Below the pieces are notes generated by a model. That model did not search any database. It worked only from the letters and a program-made list of their open reading frames with translations, and was not told the DNA's origin. From the NCBI GenBank assembly GCA_025963635.1, contig JAOQAK010000002.1, positions 306,003 through 370,002 on the forward strand: a stretch of 64,000 nt of DNA. Reading direction: 5' to 3'. Every line of letters starts with the position of its first letter. The first letter of the stretch is position 1. The translations under genes were made by a program, and so were the position numbers. This DNA is from Ferruginibacter sp. (lineage in GTDB: Bacteria; Bacteroidota; Bacteroidia; Chitinophagales; Chitinophagaceae). Below are positions 1 to 8,753 of the stretch, piece by piece.

Positions 1-1330
1 CTGCCCTCGTATTATTCAATGAGGTGTTTACAGAATCGTTGATTCCATAATAGTTTTGCAACGAAGAAAACGAAGAAGAATTATTGTTCTGAAGGTTGAT
101 GCTTGGGATAATGAAAATTGAATTAGAAGAATCTATTTTATACTCAATACGCATGTTGATGCGATGGTTATTGTTGGTAGCTACAGAATTGCTGTTCTGT
201 GTACTGAACTGGTTTTTTGGATTGAAGAAAGTTTCCGTATTTACCAGTGATTGGTTATTGTTGGTGCTGTTATTGAAAAAATAACTCCCTGTTATATTTA
301 ATTTCTTGCCCCATTGATCGCTATAATTTATACCCAAAGCGTTTGTTTTGCTGATGCCACTGGATTGGCCTACGGTAAAATTATCCGTTCCGCCTCCGCC
401 GCCGCCACGTCCGCCGCCGCCGCCACGTCCGCCGCCACCGCTCCGTCCGCCACTGCTGGTAAGGCCTAAAAGATCCTGTGAGCCAAAATTTTGCTGGTTG
501 ATATTATTGAAGTTTCCTACAAAGGATAATCGCCTGGTTCCATTAAATAAGCTAACATTTCCGCCCGCACTATAGCGGTCATCTATGCCATAGCCCGCAT
601 ACAGCCGGCCAAACTGCCCGTTTTTAATGCCTGATTTAGTAACCACATTGATCGCTTTCACAGAATTGCCATCGTCAAAACCTGTAAGTTGTGCCTGGTC
701 GCTCAACCTATCAAATACCTGTATTTTATCTACTACTTCGGAAGGAAGGTTTTTTAATGCAGCTGAAGCGTCATCCCCAAAAAAATCTTTACCATCGATA
801 GTCACTTTTTTAACCTGCTCACCCTGGGCTGTTACGGTACCGTCTTTATCAACGGTAATGCCGGGCATTTTTTTGATAAGATCTTCGGTAGTAGCATCAG
901 GGTTAACTTTAAACTGGCTCGCACTAAATTGAGATGTGTCACCTTTTTGAATTGCGGGCGGAGCTTGCGATACTACGGTTACACCTTCCAATTCTTTTCC
1001 TGCTTTTACAACCGGGAGGACGCCTAAATCCTTTATTCCGCCCTCTGTTACAACTGCTCTTTTCAGTCTTTCATATCCAACGGAACTGATCTCAACAAAA
1101 TAGTTGTCGTTTCCAATATTGGTCAATTCAAAACTTCCCTTTGCATCTGTGACAGCACTAATTTTACCTGATTTAGAGGAATCTTTTTGCAAATAAATTT
1201 CTATAGTAGCACCCGGAACAGGCGTTTTATCAATTTGATCTCTCACCGTGCCTTTAACAGTGGAGTTTTGTGCCCACAGGGAAACAGCAGAAAGGTTAAA
1301 AAACAGGAACACACCTAAAAATCTTCTCAT
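1..1330 (-). CDS. TonB-dependent receptor-like outer-membrane beta-barrel protein (3' part beyond window)
   Basis: The reading frame is open from ATG at 1330 to the left edge, so only about 443 N-terminal residues are present. It starts with a signal peptide ending near WAQ (about residue 21), followed by a carboxypeptidase-regulatory-like beta-sandwich (about 22-110), then a plug-like segment with DLIKKMPGITVDKDGTVTA and KVTIDGKDFFGDD, typical of the large-barrel family that resembles TonB receptors but often lacks a TonB box. About residues 290-315 form a Gly/Arg repeat (RGGGGRGGGGG type) encoded at roughly 395-455, probably an extracellular or periplasmic loop. Substrate cannot be told. 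The gene is divergent from the sugar kinase at 1783. Confidence 0.85.
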   Translation of the reverse strand, partial: MRRFLGVFLFFNLSAVSLWAQNSTVKGTVRDQIDKTPVPGATIEIYLQKDSSKSGKISAVTDAKGSFELTNIGNDNYFVEISSVGYERLKRAVVTEGGIKDLGVLPVVKAGKELEGVTVVSQAPPAIQKGDTSQFSASQFKVNPDATTEDLIKKMPGITVDKDGTVTAQGEQVKKVTIDGKDFFGDDASAALKNLPSEVVDKIQVFDRLSDQAQLTGFDDGNSVKAINVVTKSGIKNGQFGRLYAGYGIDDRYSAGGNVSLFNGTRRLSFVGNFNNINQQNFGSQDLLGLTSSGGRSGGGGRGGGGGRGGGGGGTDNFTVGQSSGISKTNALGINYSDQWGKKLNITGSYFFNNSTNNNQSLVNTETFFNPKNQFSTQNSNSVATNNNHRINMRIEYKIDSSNSIFIIPSINLQNNNSSSFSSLQNYYGINDSVNTSLNNTRA

Positions 1331-1406
1331 AATACTTTATTTAACTTTTACATAAGACGCCGATAGTGGCAAAAAACAGTCGATTGGGAGAATCTTTTTT
1401 GAAGCA

Positions 1407-1658
1407 AAGCCCCCCTGCCTCCCAAAGGGGGGTTCTTGTACACTGCTATTTTGGGAAGGTTTTCTGAAATTGCCGAGTGGGGTTTCGTCAATGATTTCAT
1501 CCAGGTATGTTATTGCTTAGGCGGGCATTTGGGGTGGGTTTTTAAAGCAGTATTTGCTTCTTTACAATAAATGGTTTTTACTAGGAATTTGGGCGGATAT
1601 CAAGAACTATCAGCGGTAGCAGACACCAGGAACCCCCCTTGGGGGGCAGGGGGGCTGG
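1407..1658. repeat. Paired G/C-run palindromic element A
   Basis: The left unit, 1407-1438, is a C-run/G-run palindrome that begins AAGCCCCCC and ends GGGGGGTTCTTG. The right unit, 1628-1658, is its inverted copy, beginning AGGAACCCCCC and ending GGGGGGCTGG. They flank about 190 bp of spacer without a gene. The same unit recurs at 21261-21307, 21559-21600, 34396-34426 and 34538-34565. After the unit, the inner flanks of copies A and B also resemble each other (TTCTTGT.C.CTGCTA then TTTTCTGAA.TTG), so the repeat is longer than the palindrome. It fills the 452-nt divergent gap between the genes starting at 1330 and 1783. Confidence 0.8.
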
Positions 1659-1782
1659 TGCTAAATCATATCCTTAACTGATTATTTTATGGTATTTATT
1701 GAAATAGGTGGGCGAACTTCGCAAACTTAAACCTGGCTTCAACATCCGGACTTTAAAATCAATAACCAACAATTTTTTTCGA

Positions 1783-2718
1783 ATGAATAGCAGCACGATC
1801 ATTACCGTCACTTTAAATCCCGCTATTGATAAAAGCACTACAACCGATCTCATAGAAGCCGAATCAAAGCAACGGTGTACGGATATTCTAAATGAGCCAG
1901 GTGGTGGCGGAATCAATGTGAGTAAGGCTTTAAAAAAATTAAAAGCCTCATCCATAGCGCTCTTTCCTGCGGGCGGGTACAATGGCGAAATGCTGAAAAG
2001 CCTGCTCACGAAGGAAGGTATTCAATTTCATTCCATCAACTCAACCGTAGAAACCAGGGAAAACTGGGTAGTGCTCGAATCTGAAACCAATAACCAGTTC
2101 AGGTTTACTTTCCCGGGAAGATCTATTGAACAACAGGTAGTAAAAGATTTGATAGAAGATATCCTCTGTTTTGGCCCTGAATATGTAGTGGCAAGCGGAA
2201 GCTTACCTCCCGGTTTACCTGATTATTTTTATGGACTAATAGTAAAAACCGCCAATTCCGTGGGCGCAAAATGTATTGTGGATACATCCGGTGCAGCTTT
2301 ACAGGCATTAAAAGGGAAACACGCATTTTTAATAAAGCCCAATATTGGTGAATTGTGCAAGATGCTCAATATAGCAAGATTGGCTAATAACGAAGTGCCC
2401 GATGCCGCACAGCAAGCGGTGAGGGATGGATTTGCCGAATTAATCGCCGTATCCATGGGGCCTGATGGAGCATGGCTGGTAACGGGCGAGAAGAAGTACT
2501 TTGCCGCTGCACCGCCGGTGAAAAAGAAAAGCACAGTAGGCGCTGGGGACAGCATGGTAGCCGGAATTACATTTATGCTACAGCAAAAACAACACCTGCA
2601 ACAGGTGATCAATTTTGGCGTAGCCTGCGGCTCTGCTGCCACCATGAATGATGGTACACAATTGTTCAAGCTGGAAGATGTACAGGCCTTGTATGAATGT
2701 ATCAACGGAAAAAAGTAG
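1783..2718 (+). CDS. PfkB-family hexose kinase (1-phosphofructokinase type)
   Basis: A 311-residue ribokinase/PfkB carbohydrate kinase that phosphorylates a sugar phosphate with ATP in the cytoplasm. The N-terminal ITVTLNPAIDK and the glycine motif EPGGGGINVSKAL are typical of 1-phosphofructokinase / tagatose-6-phosphate kinase members. Near the C-terminus, STVGAGDSMVAG carries the anion hole and catalytic Asp. An upstream GTG at 1708 would add 25 residues with no family similarity, so ATG 1783 is preferred. It stands alone; no fructose PTS or transporter lies nearby, so the exact substrate (fructose-1-P, fructose-6-P or tagatose-6-P) is open. Confidence 0.88.
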   Translation: MNSSTIITVTLNPAIDKSTTTDLIEAESKQRCTDILNEPGGGGINVSKALKKLKASSIALFPAGGYNGEMLKSLLTKEGIQFHSINSTVETRENWVVLESETNNQFRFTFPGRSIEQQVVKDLIEDILCFGPEYVVASGSLPPGLPDYFYGLIVKTANSVGAKCIVDTSGAALQALKGKHAFLIKPNIGELCKMLNIARLANNEVPDAAQQAVRDGFAELIAVSMGPDGAWLVTGEKKYFAAAPPVKKKSTVGAGDSMVAGITFMLQQKQHLQQVINFGVACGSAATMNDGTQLFKLEDVQALYECINGKK

Positions 2719-3045
2719 CGAAATGTTTACTTTGCTTAATGCCCTTTTTGAGTATATAAAATTGTAGTTACGCCTTGATATGATTCCTCCTTTTCCTCAC
2801 AAAACCTCCTGAATTCGCCTTTTTACTGATGATTGATGAGACTGTCAATCACCAGGTTTTAACTGTTTAATGCGCCTGCAAATTTTTTACTGACAAAGTA
2901 AAACAGTCATAACTGAACAAAAAGCCGCGTTACGAGCTATCATTTAGCAAAAAGCTACTACGCCGCAAGTACTTGTGGATAACAATTTTGTAATCTATTT
3001 TGCTTTTTTACTGCTAACTTGCAACCCTAAAAAAATATTGATTGT
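2719..3045. other. Gene-free stretch between kinase and DUF5606 gene
   Basis: 327 nt, AT-rich, no convincing reading frame or strong hairpin. A weak -7-like TAACTTGC at about 3015-3022 may serve the downstream gene. Confidence 0.4.
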
Positions 3046-3558
3046 ATGGATTACAACAGACTAGTTTCAGTAACCGGCTTAGGCGGTTTATACGAATTAA
3101 TGTCGTCAAAAGCAGATGGAGGTATTGTGAAGTCTCTGGAAGATAAAAGCACCAAATTTGTAAGCACCCGCCTGCATAGTTTTTCTCATTTGGAAAGCAT
3201 CGAGGTTTTTACAACAAAGGATAACGTAAACCTGGTAGAAGTTTTTGCGGCAATGAAAGAAAGCCCGGAAGTTTTACCTGATGGTAAAGCCGATGCAAAA
3301 AGCATCAAGTCGTATTTTGAAAAAGTATATCCTGATATGGATTTTGAAAGGGTATATGGAAGCGACATGAAAAAGATGGTAAAATGGTTTGCCTTGTTAA
3401 CTGCCAATGATGTAGAGATCAAATTATCCGAAAATCATGACCAGGAAGCCGCATCCCATGATGCAGTTACACCAAAGGCTAAAGCAAACGAAACCAAACA
3501 GGCAAACGTAAAAGCCGCCCCTCCTAAAAAAATTAATTCTCCCCGCAAAATGGCATAA
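3046..3558 (+). CDS. DUF5606 domain-containing protein
   Basis: A 170-residue cytoplasmic protein matching the conserved Bacteroidota DUF5606 family: the N-terminal LVSVTGLGGLYELMSSK block, then a basic segment and the KKMVKWFALL block at about 108-120. In this family the N-terminal part resembles a small beta-barrel and the second part a helical domain; the function is unknown. The last 50 residues are a low-complexity Ala/Lys/Pro tail (KAKANETKQANVKAAPPKK), perhaps nucleic-acid binding or disordered. It is monocistronic, followed by a good terminator at 3573-3610. Confidence 0.85.
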   Translation: MDYNRLVSVTGLGGLYELMSSKADGGIVKSLEDKSTKFVSTRLHSFSHLESIEVFTTKDNVNLVEVFAAMKESPEVLPDGKADAKSIKSYFEKVYPDMDFERVYGSDMKKMVKWFALLTANDVEIKLSENHDQEAASHDAVTPKAKANETKQANVKAAPPKKINSPRKMA

Positions 3559-3572
3559 TTGCCAAAGCTTTG

Positions 3573-3610
3573 GATATTGAGATATTGTAATGGTATCTCA
3601 AATATCTTTT
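3573..3610 (+). terminator. Intrinsic terminator after DUF5606 gene
   Basis: Stem GATATTGAGATA (3573-3584) pairs with TATCTCAAATATC (3594-3606) with one bulge, followed by TTTT. It lies 15 nt after the stop codon. Confidence 0.7.
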
Positions 3611-3736
3611 GTTTAATATCTCAGTACAGTCTAATTTCCCAATATCTGGCTCAAAGCCCGTCACCCATTTTAACGCCTGTTTCCTGGGGTTATTACAGTA
3701 TGCCCTTTATTCCAGATTAATATAAAATTTTGCTCC

Positions 3737-5446
3737 ATGTACACCGCAGACATCCAAAAAACAGCCCGTCATTTTGTGCCATCCGATTTTGTGGTCACAG
3801 ACTGGCAAAGCCTCGAACCGTTTTTTAAAAATTTGCTTGATAGGAATATCGATGCAAAAGAAGATCTTGAACAGTGGCTACAGGACCAGAGTGAACTGGA
3901 AGCCGTGGTGAGCGAAGATGCCTGCTGGCGCCAGATAAAAATGACCTGTGATACCGAAAATAAAGCACTGGAAGAAGCTTTTAATTTCTATTGCCTGGAA
4001 TTGCAGCCTAAGATTCAGCCCTATGCGGATGCACTCAATAAAAAGTTAGTCAATCACCCGCTGGCGAAAGAATTAGACCCCGCAAAATATTTTACTTACC
4101 TGCGTTCTATCCGGAAAAGTATCGAGTTGTTCAGGGAAGAAAATATTCCCTTACAGGCCGAACTGGCCGTTTTACAACAGCAATTTGGTGTGATCTCGGG
4201 AAAGATGACGGTCAATATCAACAACCATGAATATACACTGCAGCAGGCAGGAAAGTTTTACGAAAGTCATGATAGAAATTTGAGAGAAGAGGCTTATAGA
4301 AAGATCCAGGAAAGAAGGTTACAAGATAAGGATGAACTAAATGCCCTCTTTAACCAGTTGTTAGAGAAACGTAATGCCGAAGCACTCAATGCTGGCTTTG
4401 CCAATTACCGCGACTACCGCTTTAAAGAACTGGGAAGATTTGATTATACAAAAGAAGATTGCTATGCATTTCATGACGCTGTAAAGAAGCATGTGTTGCC
4501 GCTGGTAAACGCAGTATATCAAAAGAAAAAAGAAAAGCTCGGACTGGATACACTTCGCCCCTGGGATTTAGAAGCCGAGCCCGAAGGATCTCCATCTTTG
4601 CAACCGTTTAAAACCAGCGAAGAGCTAATCAATAAATCAATTGAATGCTTTTCAAATCTTCGCCCGTTTTTTGGTGATTGCCTGGTGAAAATGAACGAAT
4701 TAAAGCACCTCGACCTGGAAAGCAGGATGGGCAAAGCTCCCGGGGGTTACAACTGTCCGCTTGCAGAAAGCGGTGCGCCATTTATTTTTATGAATGCTGC
4801 AGGGCAGATGCAAGACCTGATTACCATGGTGCATGAAGGTGGTCATGCGGTTCACTCATTTTTAGCCCATCCATTGCCGTTAACCGGGTTTAAGGAATAC
4901 CCTATGGAAATTGCCGAAGTAGCGAGCATGGCAATGGAACTATTCAGTATGGAGCATTGGGATGTATTTTTTGGAGATAATGCGCAATTAAAAAAAGCCC
5001 GCGAATACGAATTGGAAAGAGTGATCACCATTTTTCCATGGATCGCTACTGTTGATAAATTTCAGCATTGGCTTTACGAAAATCCAACACATACAATCGA
5101 AGAAAGAACAACCCAATGGAATGAGATACTGGATGAATTCAGTGACGATGTGATCGATTATAGCGGGTTGGAGAATTACCGCAGCAATCTCTGGCAAAAA
5201 CAGCTACATTTATTTGAAGTGCCTTTTTATTATATTGAATACGGAATTGCACAATTAGGTGCCATCGGTATGTGGCGGCAATTTAAAATTGATAAAGAAG
5301 TTGCACTCAACAATTACTGCAATGCACTTAGTCTTGGGGGTACCAAAACATTGCCACAACTTTTTGAAACAGCAGGACTGAAATTTGATTTTAGTTCAGA
5401 TACAATAGAGGTATTGATGGATTTTGTGAAAAGTGAGATGTCGTAA
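3737..5446 (+). CDS. M3-family metallopeptidase (oligoendopeptidase F-like)
   Basis: A 569-residue zinc oligopeptidase without a signal peptide, so probably cytoplasmic, cleaving short peptides. The zinc motif HEGGHAVHSF has His366, Glu367 and His370, and the third ligand is a Glu in the following EIAEVASMAMELFS helix (about 394). Length and the C-terminal FEVPFYYIEYGIAQLGA block fit the M3 family oligoendopeptidases. An imperfect -7 element (AAATTTTG, 3725-3732) ends 4 nt before the ATG. The small lipoprotein gene follows after 23 nt. Confidence 0.93.
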   Translation: MYTADIQKTARHFVPSDFVVTDWQSLEPFFKNLLDRNIDAKEDLEQWLQDQSELEAVVSEDACWRQIKMTCDTENKALEEAFNFYCLELQPKIQPYADALNKKLVNHPLAKELDPAKYFTYLRSIRKSIELFREENIPLQAELAVLQQQFGVISGKMTVNINNHEYTLQQAGKFYESHDRNLREEAYRKIQERRLQDKDELNALFNQLLEKRNAEALNAGFANYRDYRFKELGRFDYTKEDCYAFHDAVKKHVLPLVNAVYQKKKEKLGLDTLRPWDLEAEPEGSPSLQPFKTSEELINKSIECFSNLRPFFGDCLVKMNELKHLDLESRMGKAPGGYNCPLAESGAPFIFMNAAGQMQDLITMVHEGGHAVHSFLAHPLPLTGFKEYPMEIAEVASMAMELFSMEHWDVFFGDNAQLKKAREYELERVITIFPWIATVDKFQHWLYENPTHTIEERTTQWNEILDEFSDDVIDYSGLENYRSNLWQKQLHLFEVPFYYIEYGIAQLGAIGMWRQFKIDKEVALNNYCNALSLGGTKTLPQLFETAGLKFDFSSDTIEVLMDFVKSEMS

Positions 5447-5469
5447 ATAAATATTGTAATACTCACCCT

Positions 5470-5919
5470 ATGATTTTAACCACAAGGCTTTCATTTTTTT
5501 TGTTGGCAGTAAGTGTATGCTGTTCTTGTAATAACCAAACCGGTGAACCGAAGACTCAACCGGGGAAAGCCAGTGCTTTCAATTGTTACAATTACATTAA
5601 TAAAAAAGACACAGTTATTCTTAAGACAATCCTTGTAGGTGGGTTTATTACAGGTACACTCGTGTACAATTTTTATGAAAAGGATAAAAGTCAAGGAACT
5701 ATCCAGGGACAAATGAAAGGGGATTTGCTCATTGCAGATTACACATTCAATTCCGAGGGGATCCAATCTAAAAGGCAAATTGCTTTTAAGAAAATGGGTG
5801 ATAAGTTTATAGAAGGATATGGTGAAGCAGAAGACAGAAACGGAAAGATGGCATTTAAAAACCTGGACTCGCTAAATTTTGATCATACTACTATTCTTAA
5901 TAAAGTTGACTGTAAGTAG
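5470..5919 (+). CDS. Hypothetical lipoprotein
   Basis: 149 residues with a type II signal peptide (SFFLLAVSVCCSCNN; lipobox Cys about 17-19), so it should be lipidated in the envelope. The mature part alternates short polar strands (GTLVYNFYEKDKSQGTIQGQM, DLLIADYTFNSEG) and looks like a small beta-rich domain. I do not recognise a named family. It begins 23 nt after the M3 peptidase and may be cotranscribed. Confidence 0.7.
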   Translation: MILTTRLSFFLLAVSVCCSCNNQTGEPKTQPGKASAFNCYNYINKKDTVILKTILVGGFITGTLVYNFYEKDKSQGTIQGQMKGDLLIADYTFNSEGIQSKRQIAFKKMGDKFIEGYGEAEDRNGKMAFKNLDSLNFDHTTILNKVDCK

Positions 5920-6047
5920 AAGCGGCCTTCGATAAGCTAATGCGCTAATACGGGCGGTTTTAGTCTTTTTTTGCATCCAAAAATGAGTTCAGGTGAAGGC
6001 CAGGTTTCGTGTATGAAAGAGTAAAGTACTTTCCCCGATATTTAGAA

Positions 6048-6455
6048 CTATTTACAATCATCACAAACGCCGCTCACTACCATTTCTGCATGCTTGGGCA
6101 CAAAACCTTTTGGCAATTTAACCTGCGGAACTGTCACGTCTTCGAGACAAATGGTTTTGCTGCATACATCGCATATAAAATGAACATGGTTATCGTGGTG
6201 ATGGCCTTCCTCGCAGTTGTCTTTGCAAAGGGCATACAATATAGAGTTATCAGTAGTAGGGATATGGTGAATGATTCCCTTTTCCACAAAGGTTTGCAAA
6301 GTGCGGTAAACCGTTACCCGGTCAAAAGTTTCACCGGTATATTTCTCAATGTCGGCATGAGCCAAAGCACCCTCGCTACTTAAAAACAGTTCAAGTATCT
6401 TTTTGCGCCCGTCTGTAACACTCAGCTTACTTTTCTTTAAAATATCAAGTATCAT
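6048..6455 (-). CDS. Fur-family transcriptional regulator
   Basis: 135 residues: a winged helix (about 10-65, recognition helix around DRVTVYRTLQTF) and a metal-binding dimerisation domain with a His cluster (EEGHHHDNHVHF, 82-93). It has both structural zinc Cys pairs, Cys95/Cys98 (CDVC) and Cys131/Cys134 (CDDC). Fur proteins repress metal-uptake or oxidative-stress genes when metal-bound. Whether this is Fur, Zur or PerR type cannot be told from sequence alone. Its neighbours are SCO and MerC genes, both linked with copper or mercury-like metals, which hints at metal homeostasis but proves nothing. Confidence 0.92.
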   Translation of the reverse strand: MILDILKKSKLSVTDGRKKILELFLSSEGALAHADIEKYTGETFDRVTVYRTLQTFVEKGIIHHIPTTDNSILYALCKDNCEEGHHHDNHVHFICDVCSKTICLEDVTVPQVKLPKGFVPKHAEMVVSGVCDDCK

Positions 6456-6664
6456 TTGGCTGTTTAGCGTTTACCGTTTATTGGTTATTCAATGTCGTAT
6501 ACTTTTATTTGGTTGCGAACATTTGTTTTTCAATTAAACATCCTTGTGTCACTCACTTTTACATTTTCAGCAATAAGGAGCAAATGGCGCCGATCCTTAA
6601 GTAAACGGCATTTATTGTTTATTAGTAATTGATTACTCCTCACTCATCATTGCTCACGGTTCGT

Positions 6665-7378
6665 TTAATTCAGGCTCCTGCTTTGGTACTTTTCTTTTAA
6701 CACCTGTTTAATATCTTTCAACAATTTCTGAATTTCATCTTCCTTTAGTCCATCATAAATCCCTCTTACCCGGCTTTTCTTATCTACCAGGGCAAAAAAT
6801 TGGGTATGGATAAATTGGTCGTTGATGTTGGCGGTGGTGTCTTCGGGTTTATTGTTATCGATCATATAGCTCTGTCTTGCCATCTTGTATAAGGCCGCTT
6901 TATCACCCGTTACAAAATTCCAGGAAGTATTTGTGAAAGCCTGCTGCCCGCTGTGTGTTGAATCGTACTCAATTTTATATGATCCATCTTCCGTTTTTAA
7001 CAGCTTTCCCCCGACCATTTTTTGCTCATATTTTTTGAGTAGCGGTACCGAATCTGTTTCGGGCATACAGGTATGCGAAATGATCATAAAGCTGCTATCG
7101 CCTTTATAAGTGTCATAAACCCTGCGCATGTTGGCGTTCATCTTTGGGCAAATTCCCTTACAGGTTGTAAAAAAATATTCAGTTACATACACTTTTCCTT
7201 CTATGTCCCGATCGGTGATGGCCTTTCCATTTTGATTGGTAAAAGAGAAAGGTTGAATATTATTGTTGATTACCGGAAGGCTCGATTGAGCAAAATCATC
7301 CTGGCTAAAAAAGTAAATAAAATACACGGCGAATAAAAGGATAAAAAAGCCAACGTACCAATGCCATTTCTTAATCAT
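6665..7378 (-). CDS. SCO1/SenC/PrrC family protein
   Basis: 237 residues, an N-terminal membrane anchor (about 8-25) followed by a periplasmic thioredoxin-fold domain. The copper/redox motif is CKGICP (Cys73, Cys77) and the third ligand is His191 in FIHTQFFALVD. SCO proteins deliver copper to the CuA site of cytochrome c oxidase or act as thiol oxidoreductases. The gene is divergent from merC with only 116 nt between starts; a perfect -7 element at 7393-7400 serves it. Confidence 0.92.
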   Translation of the reverse strand: MIKKWHWYVGFFILLFAVYFIYFFSQDDFAQSSLPVINNNIQPFSFTNQNGKAITDRDIEGKVYVTEYFFTTCKGICPKMNANMRRVYDTYKGDSSFMIISHTCMPETDSVPLLKKYEQKMVGGKLLKTEDGSYKIEYDSTHSGQQAFTNTSWNFVTGDKAALYKMARQSYMIDNNKPEDTTANINDQFIHTQFFALVDKKSRVRGIYDGLKEDEIQKLLKDIKQVLKEKYQSRSLN

Positions 7379-7392
7379 GAATAATTTTTTAT

Positions 7393-7400
7393 CAAAGTTA
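7393..7400 (-). promoter_or_regulatory. -7 promoter element of SCO gene
   Basis: TAACTTTG on the minus strand matches the Bacteroidota -7 consensus TANNTTTG, 14 nt before the ATG. No clear -33 box was seen. Confidence 0.55.
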
Positions 7401-7453
7401 CACCCATCCAGCGCTCAACTAAGCGACTTTTTCAAACTTTGACTTTTTAATAC

Positions 7454-7484
7454 TTGCAACAATATTGCAAATATACTATCTTTG
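7454..7484 (+). promoter_or_regulatory. Promoter of MerC gene
   Basis: TTGC (7454-7457), 19 nt spacer, then TATCTTTG (7477-7484), a perfect TANNTTTG. It ends 10 nt before ATG 7495 and overlaps the longer TTG-started frame at 7465, which rules out that earlier start. Confidence 0.7.
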
Positions 7485-7494
7485 CCGCTCAATT

Positions 7495-7884
7495 ATGGAA
7501 ACGAAGATCAATTGGGATTTCATGGGTGTGGCAACTTCCTTAGCATGTGCCATACATTGCGCATTGTTGCCCATTTTGGTTTCCACCCTTCCTGTGTTTG
7601 GTATCAATATCATCCACAATTCCACTTTTGAGTGGGGAATGATCGGGATAGCATTTATCGTTGGATCTTATTCGTTGTTTCATGGCTATATCAAACATCA
7701 CCGCTCTTTATCGCCTATTTATATCTTTACAGCCGGGTTTTTGTTGTTGGTGCTAAAACAGTTTTTTCATCCCATTGAAAACTGGTTTCTACTTTTTGCA
7801 GTTCCGCTGATCATTGGCGCTCATTTTCAAAATTACCGTTTGTGCCAACGTCAAAAATGTGCGTCCCCACATCACCAACATTAG
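7495..7884 (+). CDS. MerC domain-containing membrane protein
   Basis: 129 residues with four predicted membrane segments and the motif CAIHC (Cys18, His21, Cys22) in the first, as in MerC mercury-transport proteins. A second Cys pair is near the C-terminus (LCQRQKC). In Bacteroidota this family is common without mer operons, and the transported metal is uncertain. The start is fixed by the promoter at 7477-7484. It is divergent from SCO and close to a Fur regulator. Confidence 0.85.
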   Translation: METKINWDFMGVATSLACAIHCALLPILVSTLPVFGINIIHNSTFEWGMIGIAFIVGSYSLFHGYIKHHRSLSPIYIFTAGFLLLVLKQFFHPIENWFLLFAVPLIIGAHFQNYRLCQRQKCASPHHQH

Positions 7885-8069
7885 TAGAGCTTAGTGTAAC
7901 CTGTTATCGGAATATATCATCACCCCCACAATTGCCATTTACAAATCGGTTTTAAAGTGAATCACCGGTACCAGGCTTCGTCTTTATTCGTGCATTAGTG
8001 GCAAATATTGCTTTCATTGTAATCCATCCGGCTGACGCTTTTTAATTATCTTGTTTCTAAATTTTTACT

Positions 8070-8498
8070 ATGAATAAGGTTACAGGTTGCTGCGCATTCT
8101 TCTGCCTTCTTTTCTCTTTATCTTTTGGCCAAAACAGGGATGAAATCGCCGTGCGAAAATTATTAGCGGCGCAAACAAAAGAATGGAACAGCGGAAACAT
8201 CAAAGGCTATATGGCTACTTACTGGACCAGTGATTCTTTATTATTTATTGGCAAGAGCGGAGTTACTCACGGATGGCAGCAAACCTTGGATAATTATGAA
8301 AAGCATTATCCCGATACTGCTGCAATGGGGAAATTAGATTTTGAACTGGTATCGGTAAAACGGCTGTCGCCGGTGTATTTTTTTGTGATCGGCAAATGGC
8401 GCCTGCTTCGCAGTATGGGGGATCTTAGCGGTGCATTTACCCTGTTGCTCAGGAAAATTAATAATAAATGGGTGATTGTTGCAGATCACAGCAGCTGA
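8070..8498 (+). CDS. Secreted SnoaL/DUF4440-like protein (NTF2 fold)
   Basis: 142 residues. A signal peptide (CCAFFCLLFSLSFGQ) is followed by the pattern of the DUF4440 / NTF2-like family: DEIAVRKLLAAQTKEWNSGNIKGYMATYW, then a beta-rich half ending WVIVADHSS. These small cone-shaped proteins bind ligands or act as enzymes of unknown specificity, here exported. A TAAATTTT (8058-8065) ends 4 nt before the ATG and may be a degenerate -7 box. It converges with the small membrane gene at 8500 with one base between stops. Confidence 0.8.
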   Translation: MNKVTGCCAFFCLLFSLSFGQNRDEIAVRKLLAAQTKEWNSGNIKGYMATYWTSDSLLFIGKSGVTHGWQQTLDNYEKHYPDTAAMGKLDFELVSVKRLSPVYFFVIGKWRLLRSMGDLSGAFTLLLRKINNKWVIVADHSS

Positions 8499-8499
8499 T

Positions 8500-8730
8500 T
8501 CAGTAATTGATATCTTCCCAGCCCTTCCATTTTTTCTTTAAATACCAAATTAGCAGGGTGAGTGAGAGCAGGAAGCCAAAATAATAGAAATAATTGCCGG
8601 TGGTTGGGTGCCCTTCAAAAAAGGCAAATCCATAATATATCCCGATGCTCATATTCACCAACAGCCACACCAATCCCATCGAAAGGGACTGTACTATTTT
8701 CACTAGAAATTCTCTTACTTCAGGTTCCAT
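8500..8730 (-). CDS. Small two-TM membrane protein
   Basis: 76 residues with two hydrophobic segments (about 17-35 and 45-62) followed by a basic C-terminus (YLKKKWKGWEDINY). It resembles short conserved Bacteroidota membrane proteins of unknown function. It ends one base from the convergent DUF4440 gene and lies 23 nt downstream of the GH25 gene on the same strand, so it may be cotranscribed with it. Confidence 0.65.
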   Translation of the reverse strand: MEPEVREFLVKIVQSLSMGLVWLLVNMSIGIYYGFAFFEGHPTTGNYFYYFGFLLSLTLLIWYLKKKWKGWEDINY

Positions 8731-8753
8731 ATTATCCAGGTAAAATTAATCGT

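Noticed and set aside
348..575. Poly-proline plus-strand frame
   Set aside because: It is the complement of the Gly/Arg repeat of the barrel gene on the minus strand.
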